Source: Thelonectria olida
Lineage: Eukaryota; Ascomycota; Sordariomycetes; Hypocreales; Nectriaceae
Assembly: GCA_020736575.1 (NCBI GenBank)
Contig: JAGPYM010000008.1
Location: forward strand, 558,001-622,000
Reading direction: 5' to 3'
DNA length: 64,000 nucleotides
Below the pieces are notes generated by a model that was not told the DNA's origin, ran no database searches, and saw only the letters and a list, made by a program, of their open reading frames with translations. The translations under genes were made by a program, and so were the position numbers. Position 1 is the stretch's first letter; each line of letters opens with the position of its first letter. Of this stretch, positions 31,342 through 42,122 are shown piece after piece.

Positions 31342-31737
31342 TCATGCCTTGAGAAGATCTCTTTCCTCGGGAAATCTATCGGCGGCGACCCTGAACGACC
31401 TCTTGACGAGGCTGAGCTCTCTCATTAAATCGCCGTTGATGTTGATGCTAATGGCATCGTGAGGGCTCAGTGTGTATCCGCCGTCCATCATCCATCGCGC
31501 CGTGACGGCAAAGGTCCATGGGTCAACTCGCACACTGTCGACCTCGGGCTGGATTGGCCTCCAGGGGTTGGTCACCAGCTGGAAATCTTGGGGCTGGACA
31601 TCTGCGGGAGACTTGAACGCGACGGCGAGATATTTCTTGACGGGAACGGCACGGTTCTTGTCATCTCGTAGGTTGTCGACGCAGAGCGAGCCGTTCCACT
31701 GGGTTGCGTCGGGGCCGACTGAGACTTCGCCCTTCAT
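31342..31737 (-). CDS. Hypothetical protein, 131 aa
   Basis: Codon use is strongly biased to C-ending codons, so this is very likely a real gene. I do not recognise it. The sequence is polar with alternating hydrophobic residues (KKYLAVAFKSPADVQPQDFQ, VDPWTFAVTARWMMDGGYTL, HDAISININGDLM), suggesting a compact beta-sandwich-type fold. There is no signal peptide or membrane segment. The start at 31737 (MKGEVSVGPDATQW) is followed by an AC-rich-strand leader. It stands alone between the aldo-keto reductase and SelO. Confidence 0.7.
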   Translation of the reverse strand: MKGEVSVGPDATQWNGSLCVDNLRDDKNRAVPVKKYLAVAFKSPADVQPQDFQLVTNPWRPIQPEVDSVRVDPWTFAVTARWMMDGGYTLSPHDAISININGDLMRELSLVKRSFRVAADRFPEERDLLKA

Positions 31738-32682
31738 TGTTGTATGTAGTTGAGTGAATGGAAGTCAGAACTGGGAGAGTGTAGTTGATGAGTATTTTAG
31801 CTTGAATTGTACAGAGGGTGAATAGACCTTACTCTGGGCGAACTGGCCCCCCCCCCTCAAACTTTATAGACGCAGCAATTGGACCCAAGACCAGGATGAG
31901 GCTTCCACAATTTTGGGAGAATAGAAGCCGTCGTCAAGAGACTCTGACATCACTGAGGCAGTGAGGCGGGCTCACCGAAAGGTCGGGCACCAACAATGGG
32001 ATTTCTACACTGTCAGCTGGGATCCACCAAACCATACGAAGGGATTCCCTTGTCAATTGAGTGTAGAAAAAACAAGATTTGGGCACCCGTCAACATCACA
32101 CAAACTTGGCCCTTCCATAGGAAAGGAAAAGGTCGGCAAGGTGCTTCGCAACAATAGCCCGACGAGCCACACATGTACGACTAACAACTTGTGCAACACA
32201 CCAACGTGCCTGACATTGCATAGGGCACCCATCGACTTCTTCGAGATTAACCCATTTCCCCCCTTTCAACTTACAATTCAATTATAATTCAGAGACACAT
32301 AGGTTAGGGGTAGGAAGGTTGGGAGTTATGGATAGGAGTAGAGTTAGGTATGAAATATGGTATTTTTGAGATTCGGCACTTCTGGGACCAACACCGGCGC
32401 GGACCCTTTCCGTCTGACATGCGGTCCGGCTCAGTGGTCGCCGGAACAATCGTCAACGTCGCCAAGTCGGGTGTGTGTGGAGACGATGCAACCTCCGGAG
32501 AAGATGGTCATGTCAATCGGAGCTCGACATCCATTGATTCCAAATTATCGCCACAACCGGCAAGGCCGTTTATATTGACGAACTAGCTGTCTTGATTGTC
32601 TAAGCAATGGTCATCTTTCCTTATTCATAACCCCGCATCTTCCCTTCTTCCATATGCCACCATAAATCTCCCTCTCACCCTG
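31738..32682. other. Divergent intergenic region, no gene seen
   Basis: Promoters of the 131-aa gene and of SelO. A C run lies near 31849-31856. No coding frame is supported. Confidence 0.5.
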
Positions 32683-34714
32683 ATGCTGTGTCGCGCAGCC
32701 CTCCGTCGAGCTACCCCGCGAGCTCCAACGTCCCGAATCATTATGACTGCCGCCCATCTTTCCAACGGCGCACCCGCGTCTGAAGGCAAAACCCTCGCCG
32801 ACCTGCCCAAGTCATGGCACTTCACCGACTCTCTCCCTCCCGATGCTCAGCTTCCGACACCGGCCGACTCGCACAAAACACCAAGAGAAAACATCCGCCC
32901 TCGACAGGTCCCGAATGCTGTCTTCACTTGGGTCCGCCCCGAGGAACAGAAGAATCCCGAACTTCTCGCTGTGAGCCCGGCTGCTTTGCGCGATCTGGGC
33001 ATCAAGACTGGGGAGGAAAAGACAGACGACTTTAGGCAGCTTGTGGCTGGCAATAAGCTCTATGGCTGGGACGAGGAAAAGCTACAAGGCGGATATCCAT
33101 GGGCGCAATGTTACGGAGGATTCCAGTTTGGTCAATGGGCAGGCCAGCTGGGCGACGGCAGAGCCATCTCTCTGTTCGAAACCACAAACTCTGCATCTGG
33201 AGAGCGATATGAGCTGCAGCTGAAAGGCGCTGGCTTAACACCATACTCTCGATTCGCAGATGGCAAAGCTGTCCTGCGATCCAGCATTCGGGAGTTTGTC
33301 GTCTCCGAAGCCCTCAATGCCTTGCGGATCCCGACGACCAGGGCCTTGTCATTGACACATCTACCTCACTCCAAGGTCATTCGGGAGAGGATAGAGCCAG
33401 GTGCCATTGTTCTGAGATTCGCCCAGTCGTGGCTGCGCCTGGGCAACTTTGATATCCTCCGGGCTCGAGGAGACCGGGATTTGATTCGAAAGCTAGCCAC
33501 ATACATTGCCGAAGATGTGTTTGGTGGATGGGAGAAACTGCCTGGTCGACTAGAAGACCCCGAAAACCCAACTACCTCGCCACCGCCAAAACGTGGCGTG
33601 GCTGCTGCCGATATTGAGGGCCCAGATGACGCCGCCGAGAACAGATTTACTAGACTTTACCGGGAGATCACAAGGCGCAATGCAGTGGTGGTTGCAAACT
33701 GGCAAGCATATGGTTTCATGAATGGTGTATTGGTAAGTTTCTCTACTCTCCGGGGAACCGGACGTGCGCTGATGATATTTGCCATAGAACACGGACAATA
33801 CCTCCATCTACGGCTTGTCGATAGATTTTGGCCCGTTCGCTTTCATGGACGACTTCGATCCCTCGTACACGCCGAACCACGACGATTACGCCCTTCGATA
33901 CAGCTACAAGAACCAACCTACAATCATCTGGTGGAACCTAGTCAGACTCGGTGAAGCCTTGGGAGAGCTCCTGGGCGCTGGTGCCAATGTTGATGACCAA
34001 ACTTTCATCGAAAATGGCGTCAAAGAGGAGCAAGAGGCAAAAGTTGTGGCTAGAGCAGAGAAGGTCATCACTCAAGTTGGAGAAGAGTACAAGGCTACCT
34101 TCCTAACAGAATACAAGAGGCTGATGACTGCACGACTGGGCCTCAGAAACTTCAAGGAAGACGACTTCAATATCCTCTTCAGCGAGGGGCTAGATTCTCT
34201 TGAGGCCTTGGAGCTCGACTTCCATCACTTCTTCCGCCGCCTGAGCTCATTGAAAGTGGATGATCTGGCTACCGAGGAGGCGAGGAGGGAAAAGGCATCA
34301 GTCTTCTTCCACAAAGAAGGAGCCCCTAAGCTTGCGTCCGAGACAGATGCTCGAGATAGACTTGCCAAATGGCTCACCAATTGGAGAGAGCGAATTATCG
34401 AGGATTGGAAGGAGGAAGATGGCAATGTGTCAGTGGCACGAGATGAGGAGAGAATCAGAGCTATGAAGCAGGTGAACCCTAACTTCGTTCCAAGGGGCTG
34501 GATATTGGATGAAGTTATCCGACGCGTGGAGAAGGAGGATGAAAGAGACGTGCTTGACCGCATCATGCACATGGCTCTTCATCCCTTCGAAGACACATGG
34601 GATGGCCAGACCATTAATGGCGTCAAGTATCATGGTGACAAGGCGGAGGAGACAAGATGGACCGCGGACCCCCCGAAAACCCAGAGGGCAATCCAGTGCA
34701 GCTGCAGTTCGTAA
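32683..34714 (+). CDS. Selenoprotein-O-type protein AMPylase (YdiU/Fmp40), Cys form
   Basis: SelO is a pseudokinase that transfers AMP to Ser/Thr/Tyr of target proteins, in mitochondria in eukaryotes, and takes part in the oxidative stress response. Exons are 32683-33732 and 33788-34714 (658 aa). The start MLCRAALRRATPRAPTSR is an Arg-rich targeting sequence. Family motifs: YGGFQFGQWAGQLGDGRAI, LKGAGLTPYSRFADGKAVLR, SSIREFVVSEAL, NTDNTSIYGLSIDFGPFAF, FMDDFDP. The protein ends CSCSS: Cys at the third-last position, where animal SelO has selenocysteine, so this is the sulfur form. Complete by length and motifs. Confidence 0.95.
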
Positions 34715-35270
34715 GATTGCAGACTGATTCATAGATAGCGAGTTTAGACAGGATGCGTGCGTGTGCATCCCAATTGGAATGGCCTTCTAAGGCATGAACG
34801 CGTCTACGAGTCCAAAAGGACCAAGGTGCTGAACTGAAATGTCACGACCGGCGGTAAGAGGCAACGGTCATGGAGATTGGTTACTCTCCCATGCTTCCAT
34901 AAACGGCGTGAAATATTTATCTGGAGCACAAGATAGAGGAAGACTTGACTGATGCATCAGCTCTGCAGAAGCAGACCTGCGCGCAAGCTCACCTACAATA
35001 AAATGTGCCCGTGTACAATTATTTGGTGAAGAAAAGAAAATTCCAAAGTCGGCTCGCAAATTTGCGGCAAAGTACTGCTGGTAGGCGAGATGATGCCTGA
35101 GGCAACAGCCTGGGGCTCCGGCCAATCAGAGAATACGTAAATTAATCGCGGACTAGCGCCACTAAATCCATCACCCGAACAGCAGTCCCCTTCAAAGACG
35201 TCAAGCATTGAGCACATATTCGCCGCAACGGCAAGCAACGTTCATCTCCTTCTCCCGTCGAGGCGACACG
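34715..35270. other. Intergenic between SelO and NUO78
   Basis: Holds the SelO 3'-UTR and the NUO78 promoter. No gene is seen. Confidence 0.55.
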
Positions 35271-37774
35271 ATGCTCCGTCACACTCTAGCTCGTTCGGCT
35301 TGGCGGACAAGCCGGCGGGCGGCCAATGTCTCGCGAGCCTTCGCGACGACAAGCCAGCGCCCTGCCGAGGTGGAGCTGACAATTGGTGAGCATCTTTGTG
35401 TATCCAGCCATTGACCGACCGACGAGGGGCTAACACGGCGGCAGATGGAAAGAAGGTGTCGATTGAAGGTATGATTCGATGATTGAGGTCCCGGGAAGCC
35501 GATGACTGACTCCATTGTAGCTGGTTCAGCCCTCATCCAGGCCTGCGAGAAGGCGGGTTCCATCGTCCCGAGGTATGTTGAGATTGATCAATCGAGTTTG
35601 GATGTCCTGGCTAACGGCGTATAGATACTGCTACCACGAGTACGACACCACCGAACGGCTCAATTCGATCGATATATCGCTAACACCGACCTCAGGAAAC
35701 TTATGATTGCCGGTAACTGCCGAATGTGCCTGGTCGAAGTCGAGAAGGCCCCCAAGCCTGTAGCCTCTTGTGCCTGGCCCGTTCAGCCCGGAATGGTCGT
35801 CCACACCAACTCTCCCCTCACCCACAAGGCTCGAGAGGGCGTTATGGAGTTCCTTCTCGCAAACCACCCCCTCGATTGCCCCATTTGTGATCAGGGAGGT
35901 GAGTGTGATCTCCAGGATCAGTCGATGCGTTACGGTGCCGACCGAGGCCGATTCCACGAGATTGGCGGCAAGCGAGCTGTCGAGGACAAGAACATCGGCC
36001 CTCTCATCAAGACCTCCATGAACCGATGCATTCACTGCACCCGATGTATCCGATTTGCCAACGACATTGCCGGAGCACCGGAGCTTGGCTCCACCGGCCG
36101 TGGTAACGATATCCAGATTGGTACTTACCTCGAGCAGAACCTCGACTCTGAGATGTCCGGTAACGTTATCGACCTTTGCCCCGTCGGTGCCCTCACGTCC
36201 AAGCCCTACGCCTTCCGAGCACGTCCCTGGGAGTTGAAGCACACCGAGTCTATTGACGTTCTCGACGGTCTTGGTTCCAATATCCGGGTCGACTCCCGAG
36301 GTCTCGAGGTCATGCGTATCCTGCCTCGCCTCAACGACGACGTCAACGAGGAGTGGATCAACGACAAGTCACGATTCGCTTGCGATGGTCTCAAGACTCA
36401 GCGATTGACCATGCCCTTGGTTCGCCGAGATGGTAAATTCGAGCCCGCCGACTGGGAGGAGGCCCTGACCGAAATCTCCCGCGCCTGGCAGGTGAAGAAG
36501 CCTGAGGGTAACGAGTTCAAGGTCGTTGCTGGTGCTCTGACTGAGATTGAGTCCCTGGTTGTCGCCAAGGATATGGCCAACAAGCTCGGATCTGAGAACT
36601 TGGCTCTTGATACTCCTACTGGCAGCCAGCCTATTGCCCATGGTGTCGATGTCCGATCTAACTACATCTTTAACTCCCAAATTTGGGGCATTGAGGAGGC
36701 TGATGCTATCCTCATTGTTGGCAGCAATCCTCGTCATGAAGCTGCTGTCCTCAACGCCCGTATCCGAAAGCAATGGCTCCGATCCGACCTTGAGATTGGT
36801 GTTGTTGGCGAGAACTTCGAGTCCACCTTTGAGTTCGAGCACCTTGGCAACGACCACGCCGCGCTGAAGGCGGCTCTTGCCGGTCCTTTCGGTAAGAAGC
36901 TCGAGGCTGCTAAGCGCCCCATGATCATCGTCGGCTCCGGCGTCACTGATCATGCCGATGCCAAGGCTTTCTACGAGACCGTGGGTTCCTTTGTTGAGAA
37001 GCACGCCGCCAACTTCCGAACTGCGGAGTGGGAGGGCTACAACGTTCTCCAGCGTGAGGCCTCGCGTGCCGGTGCCTTCGAGGTCGGTTTCACCACCCCC
37101 TCAGCTGAGGTTGCCCAGACCACGCCCAAGTTCGTCTGGCTCCTGGGAGCTGATGAGATCAACGAGGCCGATATCCCCAAGGACGCTTTTGTCGTTTACC
37201 AGGGTCACCACGGTGATAAGGGTGCCCAGATTGCCGACATCATCCTCCCTGGTGCTGCATACACCGAGAAGGCTGGTACCTACATCAACACCGAGGGCCG
37301 AGTGCAGATGACCCGTGCTGCCACTTCTCTTCCTGGTGCCGCCCGAACTGACTGGAAGATCCTCCGAGCTGTCAGTGAATTCCTGGGTGCTCCCCTACCT
37401 TACGACGATGTCGCTATGGTCCGCGACCGCATGGTTGAGATCAGCCCTGCTCTGGCTGCCTACGATGTCGTTGAGCCTGTCGCTCTTCCCGAGCTCAGCC
37501 GGGTCCAGCTTGTGGACCAGAACAAGGGCGCCAAGGTCACCGGTGCGCTATTGAAGAAGCCCATCGAGAACTTCTACTTCACAGACGTTATCTCGAGGAG
37601 GTATGTTACATTGACTATACACCTAATCACAAGACTCTTGCTAATCTCATCTATAGCTCACCCACAATGGCCCGCTGCTCGGCCGCCAAGGCTACCGGCG
37701 ACCCCAGGACAAACCTAATGGCCCCTGGCGTGGAAGAGGATAGGCCTATGGGCCAGATTGAGTACGGAGCATGA
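35271..37774 (+). CDS. nuo78: NADH:ubiquinone oxidoreductase 75-78 kDa subunit (NDUFS1/NUO78)
   Basis: Iron-sulfur subunit of the peripheral arm of mitochondrial complex I, passing electrons from NADH. Six exons: 35271-35385, 35445-35468 (24 nt), 35521-35572, 35625-35639 (15 nt), 35696-37600 and 37657-37774; 742 aa, near the Neurospora protein length. The N-terminus is a mitochondrial presequence (MLRHTLARSAWRTSRRAANV). Cluster ligands: CEKAG with YCYHE and CRMCLVE (2Fe-2S), HPLDCPICDQGGECDLQDQS, and CIHCTRCIRFANDIAG (4Fe-4S). The rest is the molybdopterin-oxidoreductase-like domain. Joining the tiny exons restores [20 protein letters not shown], which confirms them. Confidence 0.97.
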
Positions 37775-37934
37775 AGGGGGCGGCTGTAAAAGAATAGAAA
37801 GATTTCCCTTTGTCGTCTGGGATGTTTGTAGTGCTTGTACATATAGGACGTCCGGCTGGAGGGTGAAGGTAAATAAGTTGACATGCTGGTCCCCCCCTCG
37901 TAGCGTGAGCGTCTTGAATTAAAGCCTTTTCACA

Positions 37935-38207
37935 TCATTTCGGTGCCCACTTTGGCCGTGAACTGCCCTGCTCGTTTCTGCCTGAGATGACCCGCTTGAT
38001 CTTTCTTCTTGGCTGTAGGTGAGAAACCAGAGGAGGAGTGGTTTCGACGCCCGAATCGGCTTCTCCCTCAGTGGGACGCTTGTTTACCCGCGGTTGCTGA
38101 CCCTTGAATGATGGTGGAGGGGGTATCTTGAATGAAATCGGTTTAGAGGGGGGAGGAGGGGCTGGTTTAGGAGGGCTTGATCCGAACCCAGATTGCATGA
38201 TCGAATT
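37935..38207 (-). other. Open frame directly behind the stop of the proline-rich gene
   Basis: This 91-codon frame (including stop) continues in frame after TAG 38210-38208, with an internal ATG at 38198. Its Pro/Lys/Arg/Ser-rich sequence (PPKPAPPPPSKPISFKIP, GSSRPKWAPK) looks like a protein tail. A splice from GTACGT near 38299 to the AG at 38209-38208 would join the present (shifted) frame to it in phase, but would delete the convincing helix. It may be read-through, an alternative exon, or 3'-UTR. Confidence 0.35.
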
Positions 38208-38956
38208 CTACTCAGCATCGCGCATCGCTTGCTCACGCTCCATCTCAGCCTCGCGGTCCATCTCCTTTTTGAGCTCTTGTTCGTAGAACGTACGTAGTTG
38301 AGCTGCAGATTGGTCGTAGTTTCCCACCGTGTTCCCCCCCGGGCCACGAGCCGCATGATGTTGTTGGCGGCCCATTCGCGCGGGTTGTGCAGCATGATGC
38401 CCTGGTCCAAGATGGCCGGCGGGATGGGATCCAGGTTGTAGTCCTGCTTGGGGCTGGGAAAGCCCTCCGCGTTGAGCATGGGCGCCATGTCGCCGCGCGC
38501 GATGCCGGGCTGGGTGTCGCCGGGGTGCGTGCCGTTGGCGACGAGGTAGGCGTCCTGGCGACGGGCATCCTGGCGGATGCGGGCGGCGTCGCGGGCGAGC
38601 AGGTTGAAGAGGTTGGTGCGGACGGCGGCGGTGTGGGCGTCGAGGCGGGCGAGGATCTCGCGGAGCTCAGCTGTGCGGCTGGGCGAGGGCGTGAAGGGCG
38701 CGGAGGGGTCTTCGGTGAGGGGGACGAACATGGTGGGAGCGATGTGTGTGATGAAGGGGATGATGGGGTGGCCGGCGGGGTCGTGGTCGGTCCTGGGGTG
38801 GTCGACGGGGATTTCTGAGGGATGGGGGTATCCGGGCACGAGGGGCAGAGGCATGGTGTTTGCCGTGTTTGCGGCGTAGGGAGCAGCGCCAGGGGCATTG
38901 GGAGGAGGAGGAGGAGGGGAGCCTGAGCCTGGGAATTGATGTTGTGGTTGGGCCAT
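38208..38956 (-). CDS. Proline-rich, helical protein; frame broken at a G7 run
   Basis: I do not recognise the family. The start at 38956 (MAQPQHQFPGSGSPPPPPPN) opens a Pro-rich region, then well-formed sequence (TAELREILARLDAHTAAVRT, REWAANNIMRLVARG). At 38334-38340 lies a run of seven G (minus strand). In the current frame the text after it is poor (GTRWETTTNLQ). One base over, it becomes a convincing helix (NYDQSAAQLRTFYEQELKK, then EMDREAEMEREQAMRDAE) ending at TAG 38210-38208. An eighth G would give about 248 aa. This is either an assembly error in a homopolymer or a true frameshift. Directly behind the TAG the same frame stays open for 90 more codons to 37935 (KPISFKIPPPPSF, PRRKIKRVISG). 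Convergent with NUO78. Confidence 0.6.
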
Positions 38957-39945
38957 GGTTTTTGCCTATTCCGATTTCTATATAGACCAAGTGACTCTTG
39001 AGACAACCATTTCACGAACCATGAATATGAACATGAGTGATTGCGTGGTGGTTGTCGGGTGAGGTTGATGATCTGGCGGCAGTGGCTTGATGAGGTTGCA
39101 GATTTGTCGTTGCATGCGGATCGCGGCGCGCGGGACTTGGACGGAAGGGGGGGCTCATGTGTGGCGGGCGGCGTTATACTTTAGGCACGAACGAAAAAGT
39201 TAACCTGATTGGAGAAGTTGGCATGCTGACGGGTATGGTACCTGCATAAAGACTTTGGACAGGCAGGGGATGGATACATTGCGTGTAATTATGGTGCTTG
39301 GGTTTGGGTATGCCTGGTGGTTATGAGAGGTTGAGACTCGATGGAGCAAGAGTGGCAGATGATCTGGGACCACCAATATGAGCTCAAACGACTTTATCAG
39401 TTACGTGATTGGAACATTAAAGAATAGTTGGATTTAAATACAAGAACTCTATTTGATATATAGGTATGTAAACATAGATGGGATGTACCTGGATACAAAT
39501 ACATCATATCGTTACCACACATGCTGCAAAAATAACTTCACCAGCGATGTCTCTAAATCATGAGCTGTGACCTCTTACTCCAAAAGCGCCTTGGCCAATT
39601 GTATGTTGTGGTCCACCACCATGTTTACCATGTTTGCCATGTACTGCCACAGCCCTGTGTCCCGCATTGAATGTGACCTTTTACATAGGACCGGTAGTTC
39701 CCCCATTAGTCGCTTCTCCAAGGCCAGGTGGAAGACAAATGTTCAGTAGTGTCTGGGGAAGTTTGACGTGATCTCCTCCAGTAGTCGGTTATGTCTGGAT
39801 ATATCGTAGGGGAATGGCCGAGAAGGCCGAGGTGTTGTCTTGTATGCTGATTATCGGCTAATCCGACCCCTGATCGCGTTTCTGCCGTGCTTTGTTGAGG
39901 TGGTTGAATCCCTCGATAGTTGGTGCCTCGGCGGTACTGGTCTCA
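38957..39945. other. Intergenic, no gene seen
   Basis: Promoter of the proline-rich gene on the left and 3' flank of the acyl-CoA-binding gene on the right. AT-rich between about 39410 and 39560. No supported coding frame. Confidence 0.5.
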
Positions 39946-40956
39946 TCATCGGCTTGGGAGAATATTCCGGACGTACTCTCTCACGAGCTTAAAGGCTGCC
40001 CGAACTAAATCCTCCAAACGTCGATCCTTTCGTCTTCGCATCCATATCAAAACAATAGAGAGGATGATGAGGTCGGCCACAACGTGCTTCATGACAATCC
40101 ACGCCAACCAATTGATCCATGCGGGAATGCTGCGTTCCTTCTTGGCTTTCCATTCGCGTCCGATCGTGATTTGCTCCCGTAACGCAGCAACCTCGGCGGA
40201 CATGGTCGTTAACGCTCGCTCTACCTTGCGTTGCCACCTGCCACCTCTTTGGACTGGGTCTTGTCCGATCTCTAATTCGTCTTCCAGATCCATTTGTCGC
40301 TGGGATTGTAGCTCGGCCTCGTCATGCTCGCTCATGGGACTGATAATCTTCATGGGTCCTTCAGGGTCGCTTTCGTTGTCTTGGTAGCGATTGGACGCGC
40401 TGGTCGAACGGTTCGCTTTTGGTGAAGAGATGGAGGAAGAGCTCGGGATATTTTGTTCGACCTGTTTCCAGACGAATTCTAGCTCGCTAACGAGTCCTTT
40501 TGCGTCTCTGTCGGGGAAGGTAAGTCAGTTGCCGCACCACGCCACCTGGGTCTGGAAGGGGAGACCTACTCCGTTGTTGCGTGTTCGTGCATCGTGTCAA
40601 TCAATGCCTCGATGTATTTCCTTTTCGAATCTATCCGACTCATGCCCTTTTGCATACTCCACGCATCCCATTTGTCCTTTTCGCGCTGGAGCTCGTCTTG
40701 AGGCATACCGGAGGCGATGGTCGGGCGTTCCATGACGCCGTCGACGTCTCCCTCCATGGCCTGTTTGTAAAGTCCATAGAGCAGGAGTCGCGTCGAAGGA
40801 GGCGGTCGTGAGGCACCGGTTTTTGGGATTTTCTTGACGGTATTGAGGGCTTGAACGAACACGCGATCTGGAAGGTCAGACGTCAGCAGATGGAGATAGG
40901 CAATGGATGTCAAGAAATGGCCGATATGGTTTGGACGCACCGACAGAGTCCGCCAT
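39946..40956 (-). CDS. atg37: Acyl-CoA-binding membrane protein (Atg37/ACBD5 type)
   Basis: Atg37/ACBD5 are tail-anchored peroxisomal acyl-CoA-binding proteins involved in pexophagy and very-long-chain fatty acid handling. Exons are 40956-40941, 40867-40570 and 40507-39946 (291 aa). Residues 6-100 are an ACB domain: DRVFVQALNTVKKIPKTG, LLLYGLYKQAMEGDVDG, KWDAWSMQKGMSRIDSKRKY. A Ser-rich linker and an acidic coiled-coil part follow. Near residues 242-264 there is one hydrophobic helix (WLAWIVMKHVVADLIILSIV) and then an Arg/Lys-rich tail, the typical tail-anchor layout for peroxisomes. Splice signals include CAACTGAC and CGACAG. Confidence 0.88.
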
Positions 40957-42122
40957 CTTGGGCGATGTGAGTTCGAGAAAGCCCTACGGCTCCTCAACGG
41001 CGGTTGACAGGGACAATATTCGGCGCTTGAGAAATGGTGACGATGGTTGTTGTTGTTGTTGTTGTTGTTGTTGGATTTCGGATACTCGTTATCGGGCCCT
41101 GAGCCGTCCGAACCGCGGCTTGCTGGCCGAGATCCCCCCACAGCAGGGGCGCAGGGGGATTGATCAACTTAAGCGCTGGAGGTGCAGCGGGAAAAAACAA
41201 AGACGAAGAATAAATGGACGAAAACAAACAAATGGAATGGAAGTTTAAACCAATCCGATAGCTCGATGTCGGATGCAAACCCCAAGTTCAGTCCCCTACA
41301 GCCAGGATCCCAGCCAAAGCGTCGTCCTAGTAATGATGATTGAGGAACGATGGAGCATCAGGGACTGGACCCAAGAAATGGAATCCAGATGGAATGGGAA
41401 TTGCGGAGGCCGTTTCCGCCATCGGCAAAGCCAGAGCCAAACCGTGGATTTGACCTCGGCGCGGCGCTGCAATCGGCGCTGGTCCAGGCTCAGACGTTCC
41501 GGGCAAGCCTTCCCAGCTCGAGCAAAGGTATCCGGGGGTCCGCGTGTGCGCCGTTTGGAGGAGATACCTGTCAAATCACGACAAGCTACTGAGATCTGGG
41601 TGTCATGTTGCTCTCCTTTACCATTCCCTAGGTACCTCCGGAGACACGTGAAGCCGCCCGTGAGGGATCAGGCACGGCAAAGTGGAAAGGGATCCAGGGA
41701 CTAGGACTAGCCCCCCTGGCGATTTCCCCATGTTTAAATTAACTGTCAATGGGAAGCTCTCACTTGTGCATGATTGCTTGCTCCCCCGCAATCCGAGCAA
41801 TTGGCCGAGGTGTTCGTGCTGTCACAAGGTGTTTCTCGACACGGCATATGAAAGCTGTGCTTCTCCTACCGCTCCGAGTTGTGTTTCGCTTGAATTTGGA
41901 CCCCAATAAAATAAATCCTTAGACATTTAACTCGCAAGTACCACTTTTGCTTTCGAACATGCCCCGATTTGTCTCACTCTCTCCTTTTTGAACAACTACA
42001 TGTGGTGAACACTAATGATGAGTCTGGCTCTCAGATGTTATTTAGATTGCTCCTCATGCATCTCAATGTCGGGTATCATTACCACAGCTAATATCGTACG
42101 CATCCATTCCATGCAAGACAAC
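40957..42122. other. Intergenic, no gene seen
   Basis: Promoter of the Atg37-like gene on the left. Contains the GTT microsatellite and a CCTAGGTACC palindrome near 41629. Short open frames show no coding character. Confidence 0.5.
41046..41073 (+). repeat. (GTT)9 microsatellite
   Basis: Nine perfect GTT units lie about 90 bases upstream of the ATG of the Atg37-like gene (so AAC units on its sense strand), in its promoter or leader. Confidence 0.9.
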
